A DNA stretch of 64,000 bases from Haemonchus contortus. Its lineage: Eukaryota > Nematoda > Chromadorea > Rhabditida > Trichostrongylidae. Position numbers and translations under genes: made by a program. The notes below the pieces were generated by a model. That model ran no database searches, was not told where the DNA came from, and saw nothing but the letters and a program-made list of their open reading frames with translations. Below, piece by piece: positions 50,001 through 61,600 of the stretch. The DNA is taken from contig LS997562.1 of the NCBI GenBank assembly GCA_000469685.2, forward strand, positions 5,706,015 to 5,770,014, read 5' to 3'. Position 1 is the stretch's first letter. Each line of letters begins with the position of its first letter.

Positions 50001-50929
50001 TGCGCATTAAATAAGACAAAGCTCACTTGTGGTCAGGGAATGCCTTTGAGAGACCTTGAATCAACAATTTCTCAACCGCTTGGTCGGTCTCCGTGACAAG
50101 ATCGACGTTGGACGCTTTGGTTTTGACAACACAATTCGGTTGATCGAACGCATCACGGACAAGCTGAAATGCCGGGTGTAATCTCATAAACCTCTCGAAC
50201 AACCCCGTTGAATTAATAGAGGCAGCTGCTCTGAAATTCCTTACATTTGCAGAATAAAAAACAGATTAAAAGAACCATACATAGACTCAAGCGAAATTCC
50301 CATCAAAAGCATTCTGCCCATTCAATATTTCAGATCTTGCATTATGATGAAAAGAAGAATGGTTACAAGGGTACTATGAGCCAACGCTCACACGCTCGTA
50401 TGTCGCCACTTTGAAGTTACGAAGGAAATAAAAAGGAGGAACTACTAGGCCAAACCAAATTGCCCAGGAATAAACCACGAACTGGCAATTCGTCCAGCCT
50501 TTGCAGACGAACCTATGACTTATAAGGATAAACGGCCTGGGGCCTAAACGGGTAATCGAAGGTCAATTCACACTTTTGTTCAAATCACATGATATTTCAA
50601 TTCACACAATCTGATTCCCATTTGTAGGAGCCACTTAATCTTACCCATATTTACCTGCGCCTCCAGGATAAAAGAATAATTGTTGAGCAAGAAATAACAC
50701 ATAAGGTGGTCTATTGGACCATCATCTATATGACGAGCATTTTATTTGAAATGCACGAAAAGATTTTCGCAGTTGTAAGTGAAATGGGTCCGAGAGAAAA
50801 TGGAAGGAAAACGGTCAGTCTCTAAATGGCTATGACTGATGGATAACTCACCCGCCCTGCTTCCTTCACGAGTGCCAAAGCAGTATCTACGAATTTCTGC
50901 TCGTCAGGATGCACCGGTTTGAATACCAT
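44042..50929 (-). CDS. ttx-7: Inositol monophosphatase
   Basis: Hydrolyses myo-inositol monophosphates to inositol (Mg-dependent, lithium-sensitive family). In C. elegans ttx-7 acts in thermosensory neurons. Exons run 50929-50852, 50163-50027, 48855-48751, 48645-48546, 48465-48411, 47403-47283, 45735-45584 and 44151-44042. Every phase matches, giving 285 residues, the family length. Metal ligands are visible: E76/E77 in GEES, motif [15 protein letters not shown] (D96, D99), and motif [20 protein letters not shown] (D230). The last exon carries [14 protein letters not shown]. The first exon starts [20 protein letters not shown], and its ATG abuts a GTTTCAG acceptor, so the message may be trans-spliced right at the start codon. 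Introns reach about 1.8 kb. An unused open exon lies in intron 2 (49298-49368). Confidence 0.96.
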
Positions 50930-53810
50930 CTGAAACACTCCCGTAGGTTTAAATTTTTCAAAATTCATAAAAGTATATTATGTAACGAGCAATTGAGGAA
51001 ACAACCCCAGCAGAGAAACAATAACAAGAACGGCAGAGTTGAGGAGAGTGGTCCCTACATTGATTAAACTTAGTAAAGTAAGCAGCTCTGCTTTCAGAGC
51101 ATGAGAAAACGTTTCGTCGCCCATTGTGTTTTTGGCTATGGGAAGCATCAGTATCTATCAATACGCCTATCCTACCCTCATGTGCTCCCAAGTTGCCGCA
51201 TAGAAATAATCTCCAATACAGAGCAGAATGAAGAAAAGCTACCGAGTATGCTGCCCTCAAAATGTTCCATCTAAATGGTATATCCGGTGAAGAATAATCC
51301 CAACCTCAGAAGGGGGTACAACTGCCGTTGCCATGATACCAACAGAGGGAACAATGCTTTCCATATTACCATTTCAATTCAGAAATGGATGGGTTTAGTG
51401 AAAAAAATTGAGCTTAGGCGGTCCATACAGCAATCCATCTATGCGTACTGCTTCGAATACCTGGATATGACACAGTAAATCAACCATTGCCCTCATCTTC
51501 CACCCAAGGGCTTGCCTATTACCTTTGTCGAAGCGTTTACATGAGGCACGATTGGGCGCATTCAAGATACCTGCATTTCCACGCATAAAACCGCACTTAC
51601 TGCCGGGCGCCCAAGCAGTCGCCACTACTGAAGGAAAAGGAACAGAGTTCGAGTAGTCCGTTCGATTGTGCTGAAACTGGCCCATGCCGTAGAACGACAC
51701 ATGTTGCCCGTAAAAGTTACGCGTGCGTTGTATATCTTTTCGCGTTAAGGCAGTTGTGTGGGCCAGGGCTGATCCAGAATTCCGTTTTTTCGTTGTGATC
51801 CAATCAGTAATTGCAGCTATCAGTAAAATACGTAGATGATATAAAGAATAGCTGCTAAGGTTAGTGATTCCAAAACAAGAGCTCCTCCCAGATCATCGTG
51901 AGGGAGATTCCATACAATACAAATCTATCATCCACCACCCTCATTATCAATTCACGCGGCATAAGGGCACTACTTTGGGAAAAGAATGAAATTCGTAAGT
52001 TTTCGATAGCGTTTCTGGAACTAGTTGGTCATTTCAAGAAATGATCAGCAAGATTGACTCCCACGTTAAGTAATTGTGATTACTGCTCTACAGAGCAGCC
52101 CGATGGAATCTGTTCAAAGTTCACGAAAGTAAGGGCATCGATCGGGTGGCACTAAGCGTAAAAACAGACTAGAAGAAGAATATCACACAATTCAGGTGAC
52201 TTTACTGCATTGGCAAGTAGAAGGCCGCTGAATACTATTCGATCAGAGCATAACTCATGAATGGAGCGTGAATTGAGCGGAAACGATCGCCGAAAACTCA
52301 AGAAGATTTGACATTTTATAATTCTCGTCAATTGAACTTTCATCTTTCTAGAGAATCTTAGATTCAAACATTTCAGCATTTTTGGTGATGTTTCTAAAAA
52401 ATTTTCCGTCTCATCAAGCTTTCTCTATCACAATTTTTATTTAAACTCCAAATACATAAGTTGGAGATCACCGCATAAAACGGACCAAGAACCCGAAGCT
52501 TCGAATTTCAATATAAAAAAAACCATAACAATTCAATATCGATCGAATTAATAATAGCCCCACAACTTAATCGCCGAAATCCATCATCAAATAACCTGTC
52601 TCCGTCTACTCCTTTACTTATTTCAATAAGATAAAACCATGGTAAGTCTGCCCGAGATCTTTGGAACTTTGCTTAACGTCTTTTTGGTGAAGCGATGCAG
52701 CTGAGAGCATAATTGACACCTTGGATCCCCGCCCTCTGAGTGAACGCACCATGGTGCACACCCAGTCCAGAAAACATTTGCTGAAACAGGATTGACCAAA
52801 TATGCTGTTCTTTTCGATGATGCATCTCATAATTTTTAGGAAACAAGATGAAAATGATAAGAAGGAACTACTGAAGGAATCGCTTTGAGAGGGTCGCGGG
52901 ACAACTAGAAAACTACTTGGACAGCATTCAAAGTTTGCGATGGGCAAGTAGCAATCGTGTTGCGGCCCCGTACCACCGATCGCCGATACCGCAATGTATA
53001 TGAGTCATGCCTAAGGCGATCGATATAGCGCTTTGACGAACACAGCTCAGAGTCGACTGCACCTAAGACGCTTGAGCTCGAATTATCGATCACCGCACGC
53101 ATGCTTCATGCTACGCGCAACAGCGATCAATATTGGCCTTTCGCGGACCATGAATGCTGTCGAGTCAAGACTGCCTAAACAATTAGGCCGAACGTTACAA
53201 CGACATTGAACCGCGCTATTATTTTATTGACAATAACTTTAATATACGCAAGTTTAAAAAAAATCTATGAAAAAAGAATTAAATCGACGCAATAGTAGAG
53301 GTCATGAACCAACGTTCTGAGCGCTTGTAATGCTCCAGAATGAAATGTCATTAAAATGAAATGTTTTTTATACCAATTTTTTTATTTTTATTTAATTAAT
53401 TTTATTTAATTCTATTACGATTTCTCGAAACTGAGTGTTGAACTGAGTGACTTTATTTTCAGTAACAATAATTGCTTTTGAACATAAATTCGATTCCTCT
53501 ATAACTTTTCAGAGAAAAGCGACACCTGATGGGCAACCGAATACACCTGTCGATAAGCGCGTAGGAGGTATATAAGTGGGGCGACCAAAAAAATTCAGTG
53601 AATAGCACTTGCTCGGAATTTTCCAGAAGAATTATTTTATAACATACTGAACTTCTCACTATCCTGCTGAAGTACAAGATAAAAAGTAAATATAGAAAGG
53701 TAATTTTCGAATACCACCGAAAATCCACGCAATGCAAGGCACTGGGGATCCAAATGGTGACAGGAGGCTGGCGAGGAGCGGAAGTTGCAATAATTGCCTA
53801 ATCAGCAACA
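50930..53810. other. Upstream of ttx-7, no supported gene
   Basis: A minus-strand frame near 51620-51700 (MSFYGMGQFQHNR...) looks protein-like but has no clear splice partner. The other frames are short and biased by base composition. Confidence 0.35.
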
Positions 53811-53814
53811 TTAC

Positions 53815-53946
53815 CACCGCTGCAGACCACTGAAGGAGCATTCCTGAAGGGAAAATCGGAGCTGAAGCGAGAGTGAGTGGACCGACGAGAGCAGGCCGAG
53901 TGTCAGCGAATCGATATCGGCCGCCATCATACGTCAGTCCCAATGG
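53815..53946 (-). CDS. Orphan exon candidate with hydrophobic segment
   Basis: A very strong acceptor (TTTTTTCTGCAG) opens 44 codons reading PLGLTYDGGRYRFADTRPAL, then LTLASAPIFPSGMLLQWSAA. They end in phase 0 at a GTAATG donor. It is 132 bases with phase 0 at both ends. The second half is hydrophobic. The exon lies on the same strand as, and between, the glycosyltransferase and ttx-7. A possible partner frame, MANGAANGPSTCSAAYVANY, begins at 55745. I do not recognise the protein. Confidence 0.35.
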
Positions 53947-56034
53947 CTGCAGAAAAAAACAAACATGCGAACACACACTCCCACATGATGGGCATTTATC
54001 GGCTTAGTTTTCGCCCACGCTATCATATAATATGTAATGAGCAAACATGGGAAACCGTAGGGTTCAATTGGGACATGTGTGGTTGTCCTCAAAATGACAA
54101 GGAGATCAGTTATGTCAGCCATTCTCGCCACCCCTCGTTTACCACAACGGACGACGTGCAAGCAGTCAATTCCTAAACGTTTACACTTTGCCCGCTATGA
54201 TATGACATATCGTATTTCATGATATCGTTGTCCTTTCTGAACACTTTCTATGGGACCAACTAAATTTCCAATCTGAACGGAGCTTCGCATTGCACTAGAG
54301 AATCGGGAAAATACGGGTTCATAGGAAGGACCAGATACAGACCGAATTTGTGACTCAACCCTTGGTACTCTTCGGAAAGTCACCAAGAGGACCGCTTGGG
54401 AGACCGAAAATTGGCGAAAAAATCGATTGGATGCAGGTTGGATTTCTTCTCTTCCTTCACAGAAATGCGAACCAACTGCTTTACGAAGAAGAAATTAACA
54501 AAATGCCATTAATCTGTTGTCAAACATTAAGACGGAAGTCCAAATTTCATCACACCAACTGATATCCTAACTATCAAACTCACTGTAGAGTAGGATATCT
54601 TAACGAAGCAAGCGACAGGCTTTCTCGAAATCCCGGTGAACATCGCTGCCTTCGTACAGTAACGTAGTACAGAAATCAACATTTCGTCCCTTTGTTTGGG
54701 TCCAGAATTACCTGAAAATAAACTCCTGATATTTATTTGCTGCGACTCTTCATGCAAAATTGATGGCTTTGAAATAATAAAAGCCCACAGGATGTGGAAG
54801 ACTATCTCAAAGCACCTAGGCAACCCTATCAAATAGCATCAAACAAAACAAACAGTAATCGCAGTGAAACAGTGAAACGCGTTGTTGGTGCGTTCAGAGT
54901 TTGCGTTGGCCATGGCCTCTGAGTTTGGATCGATACTGACAATATGGAGGGCCATGTGCTGCACGCCCTGATCGAGAAAGGCGGATCCTTCCATAACAAC
55001 CATTTTAACGGGAGCAAACATTCAAATGGACTGTTTCGTAGCCGTATGTTAGAGAAGTGGCGCTAGAGCAGAATATTCCACGTACTCAAGTGAATAAACA
55101 AGAGTCTTTGGCGATCACGTGACGTTGTCCTCTACGACCAATGGTAACAAGTATCCAGAGAAGAGCTATCGGTAGCGACCATGGTTAGGGTGTGAACTTG
55201 ATCCTTTAGTGGTGATAGAGTAGGCGCAACACGCAGTAAGAATGTAGCCGCCGTGCGTTCAATTCTCTCTAGAGCGTGTCATTCTCCTGAGAGTTGCTGT
55301 TCCTAAACTCATATAAGATACAGCCCTCTGCGCCCTTATCGGAAAATCGCTAAGATCTGCTGATTTCGTTTGAAATCGCGAAATATTTCGTCGGTTTTCT
55401 GCCCCACCGTCACTTAACTAGAACACGGTAACGGGAAAAGGTTGCTTGACAGTTCGCGCCAGCTGGACAGGGTTGATCGCAACGGCCGCTTATACTAAAT
55501 GCAGACTACGATGGAACTCACGTCCACAGTAGTCGTTCTCAAAAGCTTTGCACTTGCTGGAAATTGAAGATGCCAGAATGGAAGTCTAGAAAAATATCGC
55601 TTTTGAGAAATGGTAAAGTAAACACTGCCATGATTCTAGAGTCCCAGAACCGATTAACGGGAATTCCCACGGTGTATGTTGGGGAGTAGTTGGCAACGTA
55701 CGCCGCGCTGCAAGTTGATGGACCATTAGCAGCGCCATTTGCCATCAGTCGAGTGCCCTAGCCAGCGCCGGTGTCCGAGGGGTAAAATGAGTTCTAAGGC
55801 TTGGTCTTTCCTCCACCTCAACTGAAATTCTCGAAATCTTCACAACAAGCACTTCTCTACAACCGGACATTAACTTTCGCCCTCCTTTTTGCGCATCAAG
55901 CCTCATCCGCGTTGTGAACATCGCTTTGGCGTATACTCCTGAACACCTGTAAGGGCGCCCGGCGCTCTACTCAGGAATATGCCTCCGAGTCAACCTACAG
56001 TAATGTAAAAGCTTATAAACTATTACTGAGTCCG

Positions 56035-56330
56035 TTATCGTCTGAAGTGTTGTAGCGGCAAGTGGCACATTATCACATGCATGGTCTCAGGGATTGTATC
56101 CCGGCTCGATGTCTGCCCAGACCAACTAAGCATTTCATCGCTCCGGAGTCGGTTCATCGGGACCAGACCCGTCTGCGAGGATAATAGGGGTGACTTGGGT
56201 GGCCACCGCAGGTCATTGGTTAGGCTGATCACGCATTCAATATGTCCTACGATCCTGAATGGGAGTAGAATGCTGGGCGCATCTCAAAGACAGGATTGAT
56301 TACCACCGGAAATTTTATCCTTTATCTTTT
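56035..56330 (+). repeat. tRNA-derived SINE, copy 7
   Basis: The head is GTTGTAGCGGCAAGTGGCAC. The box B-like region is GATTGTATCCCGGCTCGATG. It carries the GACCCGTCTGCGAGGATAAT core, GGCCACCGCAGGTCATTGG and GATCCTGAATGGGAGTAGAA, and its tail is TTTTATCCTTTATC. Confidence 0.7.
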
Positions 56331-56924
56331 CTTCCTCGTTTTACGGCCCATACAAGTGTTTCTGTTCGCGACTGAACAACGGCAATCTTAATCTCGCAAA
56401 GAGCTGGGAGAAAAACAAAGGTTTGTACAGCAGTATCAAGTACAAAGTGGGGTGTATGCTGAACGTACAGATGGGGATAGGAGAACTAATCCGACAGAAT
56501 GACCTGAACAGGAGCAAACTTCTGAGTTTTTAACGTTGCAATGTGTCAAACTAGTGACGGTGGAGCAGAAAATCTATAACGTGTTTCGCATGGTAGGTGA
56601 GGAGCCAACGGCCTTCAGCGATCAACCTCCATGATTCCACCTCATCGAAACCCCGTGGAAGCGGAATTCTAATATGCGATCAGGATGAAGGAAAAAAAGG
56701 GCGCTTCATACCATCGGCATTTTTAGGTCGGCATCGGCATCCATCGCTGTGGGAAAGTACCAGGTTGGCATCTGCGTAACTGCGTGTTTTTCTGAGTATT
56801 TATCTCAAAACGTAGATACCTGTTTTTCAGAGTGATTTATACTGATAGATCATGAACCTGAGTATTTTATGGTCAATGTAAAAGATTGAGGATGAAGCCT
56901 TCGCCTTTAATCAATCCGAATTCG

Positions 56925-57185
56925 GGATGCGTCACCTCACTCGACTTCCATTCAAAATCGTAACTTATTGAATGCGTATTTGGCCTATACAATGAATTGC
57001 GGTGACCAGCCTATGTACAAGTCAGCGCTTTTATCCTCCCAGACGATCCAGTACCAACTACTCGACCCCAGAGGGATGGAAGGCTTGGTTGACCTGGGCG
57101 GACACCGATACGGTTCCATCTTCGGACCACGCGTGGGCCATAGTGAGCCACTTGCCACTACCCCACCCTCGCCTTATGGTCGCTA
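56925..57185 (-). repeat. tRNA-derived SINE, copy 8
   Basis: Minus orientation, inverted relative to the copy about 0.6 kb away. It contains GTGGGGTAGTGGCAAGTGGC, CGTCTGGGAGGATAAAAGCG and GCAATTCATTGTATAGGCC. The two neighbouring copies form a potential intramolecular hairpin. Confidence 0.7.
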
Positions 57186-57189
57186 TTGA

Positions 57190-58610
57190 AATCAACGAGC
57201 ATCTCTTTGTTTGTTGAATAAAAGGGAATGACATTTTCCTAAAACAAACGCAGTTATTTATTTACAAACCTAATAGCACGCTCAAGCGAGAGACACCCAG
57301 ACGACTAGACAGACCACGCACTAGTATGGAACATGCAATCATAAATCTTTCTTTTCTTGTCCAAGAAAACTATTCTCATTCACTCTGCTAGGATATGTTC
57401 CCAGAAACAAGTGAACCCTTCCCTCCCTCATCCAATCGCGATCCAAGATCTTTACAACCATATCATTCTTTTTTACCCGCTGGCTGTACCGGCCTGCAGC
57501 ACGAGTCGTTCATTTGTCTCGTACTATTATACGTACCCAATCCCTGAGAACCTAACTGAAGAGTAAGGAATACAGTAAGATCCAGACCACTCAGATGACC
57601 TTCGGAACCCTCTGCCGAACTCCTGCTCCATTCTCCATTTTCCGGTATGTTTAGTCTAAATACAATCATTGCTGTCTCTTCCCATCCCCTGCCCTGCGGT
57701 AAACGGCCCAAGAGCGGAACGGCCAATAACCAGAAAGTAATTTGTGCAGAAGTAAACGGCCCGATGCGGTGCGGATTGTTGGAGACCAAGCACTGAGGAG
57801 GACTGATGGTTTTCCATTGAATGGCAACTCATGAACCGAACCGCACATCAACACCTATAGATTCAGTAAATTATGCAAGATATGCTCAATAAGTCTGCAC
57901 AATGTAGTGTAGAGTGATAGAGCTTGTAGGTTTTTGATCAATGACACACAGTTATGGACCACGCCACATACACCCCTTTCACAACCAATCAAATAGGCTT
58001 TCCAAGAACCCTCCTATTTTTAAAGCTCACATGCCTTTGCATTATTACGTTAAAACTAGCCTACACTGCATTTGCATGATGCTTTACTACGCCAGCAGCA
58101 AATGTAGCCACCTACATATTTTAAGATCACTCTGTTACAACTCCCTGACTGAAATCTCCTCATAATCAGCTCAAACCGTGTCTTTATGCAAATTTTGTCA
58201 AGCTCTAAACATGATATAAAAATATAAAAACGAGTCGTAGAGCGGCGCCTGGCCCGATGATCCGAACTCCCAAGGAAGAGAAGGAACGACCAGTAGTACA
58301 AAAACAGTACATTTAACCTTAGTGGTCCAGAAAATTAACGAATAGAAGCGTTTTTGCGCTTGTTCGGGGAAATCGATAAGTAGGGGGACGAGAGGTGGAA
58401 GAAAGCACACACTTTCAGGCTTAGGAAAAAACACAAGAAATTAACAGGCAACAAACATTGAAATGATTAGTTTCTAAAGCTAGTTTTCAAACAGTTGTTG
58501 GAGCCAGCGATCACAACAAAGTCTGAAACCTATGAATGACGGTTGGTCACTTTGCTAAAGGAAAAGAAATGTATTTATCGATAACAACCATCTGTTAATA
58601 CTTACGACAA
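57190..58610. other. Non-coding region between the SINE pair and the glycosyltransferase 3' end
   Basis: No exon was recognised. Open frames on both strands overlap one another and lack splice signals. Confidence 0.35.
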
Positions 58611-58615
58611 CAGCT

Positions 58616-61600
58616 TTAGCTGAAGTGAATGAAGTCACGCCCTTCAATCCAACCCGATTCAGCTACCAGACGTTCGAGATCACCTCCTGTCATATCCAAT
58701 TTCACGCAGATCACTACTGGAGGCCGGGCGTCCCTAAAAGTACACAGCGTACTCATCACAACAATAGTCGAATTAATATTCATGAAAAAAAACTGAGGAC
58801 TAAGCTGCATCAGGAACGAGAAGGACTAGAGGCAGACGCAGAACGGCTACCTAAGTAGTGATGATGTGGTGGAAACTATTAGTAAACAGTAAAAAAGGAA
58901 AAAAGAAAATATCAGAGAATTACTTTTGTTGAATTATTTGCGGCGTGTAATTTGATGGTGATTTTAGAAGACAAGGGCCCTATACTTGACATTGATTGCA
59001 AGATGAGCAAAATTTGTGAAGGAATGCCTATCAACATGGATTGCAACGTAGGCGTCATCCAATTCAAAACTGAATCTGTAACTGGTATTTGAACTCATTA
59101 TATATGAAAACGACTGATTATACAATAAAGCCCGTTTTAAAATGAACTCAAAACTACCTCAACGCTTTCGAGACACCAAACTCATCCATCATGCTTTTGA
59201 TGCCCCACACCTTTTCCGTCTTATAAAGATTAGCTGAGTCCTGCCCGCGACTGACAAGACTCGCATTCTCGTTTTTTGGATCGCATGGCCACGCGGCAGA
59301 AATTTTCCGCGTTGCGATGTCGCGCAATTAGAGCGATACCTAAGCTTTCGCTGCTCTAAAGGCGTTACAGCTGGTACCATTAGGTGACACATCGCGGCAG
59401 CTTGCATCGCCGGGTGTCACTCAGCGCGTACCCGGCCACACCAGTACTTAAACGGCTCATTTAACATTGAGATATAGGAAGCACGCCTCGTCTACTTCTG
59501 CCGACTGCTAAGCCAAACATCACCACAAGAAATGCTTCACTAAAAACAATCATAATTAAAAAAACAGAGTTTAGACGCAAAAAGAACAACGTCGTTCAGA
59601 TAGTCAGCGCACCTCTATTCTGCCTATTTTGAATAATAAAATGGACCCAATCATCCACATGCCAACTGTGCAAGCCTAGCCCAATAACTGAAAGTGCCAT
59701 ACTGCAATTGTGAAGGATTTCATCCTAGTCACCCGAAGTTGAGTAGTCGTTTCCCATCTTCGAACCACAAGCCCGACCAGATTGCTATGGGCTATGGGTA
59801 ACTCCAACAAAACCACTATTGCCAATAAAAATCGGCTGCACGGCGTATTGCAATTAATTGATCAGTGATAGGCATTCTCTATTTGATAATATCCTTTTGA
59901 TTGAGGATATTCAGCACTCCTGTAAAAGAAACATTCCCGATGCAAGCACTTAATTGCTGACTACAGCGATAAGCGTTCGATAACGACGTTGACAGCGACA
60001 ATTGACTAAGTCAACAAAAAAAAAACTCGTCAAACCCCTCGCACAAATGTTTTGTCGCCCTGGGTAGCGACAAACGAAGGGTTTTTAGAGAAACGATGAA
60101 AAAAAAAACGACAGAATTCCATCTTTTCCGCACTTTATCAGCATTATTTACTTCTCTTTTATTTTGAGGTTCGACATCTATCATCATATATATATATATA
60201 TATTCATCTGAAAAAGTTATAGAAGTAAAGAGTAGAGCTACATATAAGAGAGTGTGGACCTGCGTGCATAAAAATTTAGTATCGTTCTAGAAAAGGTGGT
60301 ATAACTGCAGCGATACGCTGCTCTTATGCCCCCTCTTAAAATTAATGTTAGAAGCCAACTAAGCCTTCCCCTCCGGGAACTTCAAAAAAATGTAACAAAC
60401 TTGTGCAAGGGAGCACAAACTTGTACATAGTGTCTATTGACTCTACAGGAACAGACAACTGTTTAGTCAACTAATCGATCGAGACTATTTCTATGCATTT
60501 TTCCTAACGATTGTATTTTTATGGGAAAAAGATCGCTGGAGCCCCCAATCAGCAAGACGCACGACCTGTAACGGTTTTCAATTTCCAAGGTCAACAGCTT
60601 GGCACCTGATATGACCAAATGGATGAAAACGTTGTTCAATGTACTTTGTTCAGTGAGTCGACAAAGTGCCTGTTTGGGTTTTTTCTACTGTAAAATCGGG
60701 AATGAGTGGAGGATGTGAACTACATTACAAGGAATAATCAGCAGCAATCAATCTTTCGTTTCCTTGAATCTGTTTTAGTTCACTTGGGTGTGCCCCAGAC
60801 ATCGATCACCGGGTGATTCCTGTGGTTTGATCTCTTCACACAGTACCGCACGATTCATTGTTGGACATTTGGCATGGTTCAGTCGATATGCCAGAAGATG
60901 GTCCAAATTTGAATGAGGTCTGGACAAAGACGAGTTTGCCGGACTACCAAAATAGATAGGCCCACTCCAAGCATCTTATCGAATCTCATTTAGAGGTGAG
61001 CAATGTGTTTTGAGCCGCCAACCCACAACACCACCTCCAGAGTCTGTAGGCTCACACTAACCAGCGACCTACCGGACGTGCACAATCGGTATCCTCCATC
61101 GTACCACACGAGCTGCCTCATCGTATTCCTCAAATATTCCACGATTTATCTTCTTCTCATCGACGTCACAGAACGACAATACACGAGCTTTGCATTCCTC
61201 CGATAATGATCTACAATACATAGTAGGGAATGACCGTAATTACTTTAATTTCGAAGAAACTCATCGACGCACTTGAAAAAACGTTTCCCCTGCTTGCCAG
61301 CATTCCAAATCGTTAAGGTTTTCCAGAACGGAAGGACTTTATCGCAGAAGCGATCAATACGCATCTTCCAAATGGCATTCTCAGGCACACCCAGAGAAGC
61401 ACAGCCTTCATGATAACGATAAGTGACCAAAACCTTTTCAACCTGCAATGACGTATCGTAAGGATAGAAAATTATAGAATAGAGTGTGAATGGAATCAAA
61501 ACAGAACAGAATTTAGAGATAAAGTCACTTCATACAGTCAAAAAAAAAAATATTAGAAAGAAACATCGTACTTACCTTTGAGAAAGTAACGTTCTGTAAG

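Noticed and set aside
54839..55021. Minus-strand frame with DQGVQHMALHI, reminiscent of 4-hydroxyphenylpyruvate dioxygenase
   Set aside because: The similarity is limited to a few residues; the flanking sequence does not match the enzyme and no other exon was seen.
60186..60203. TA dinucleotide run
   Set aside because: An ordinary short microsatellite in an intron.
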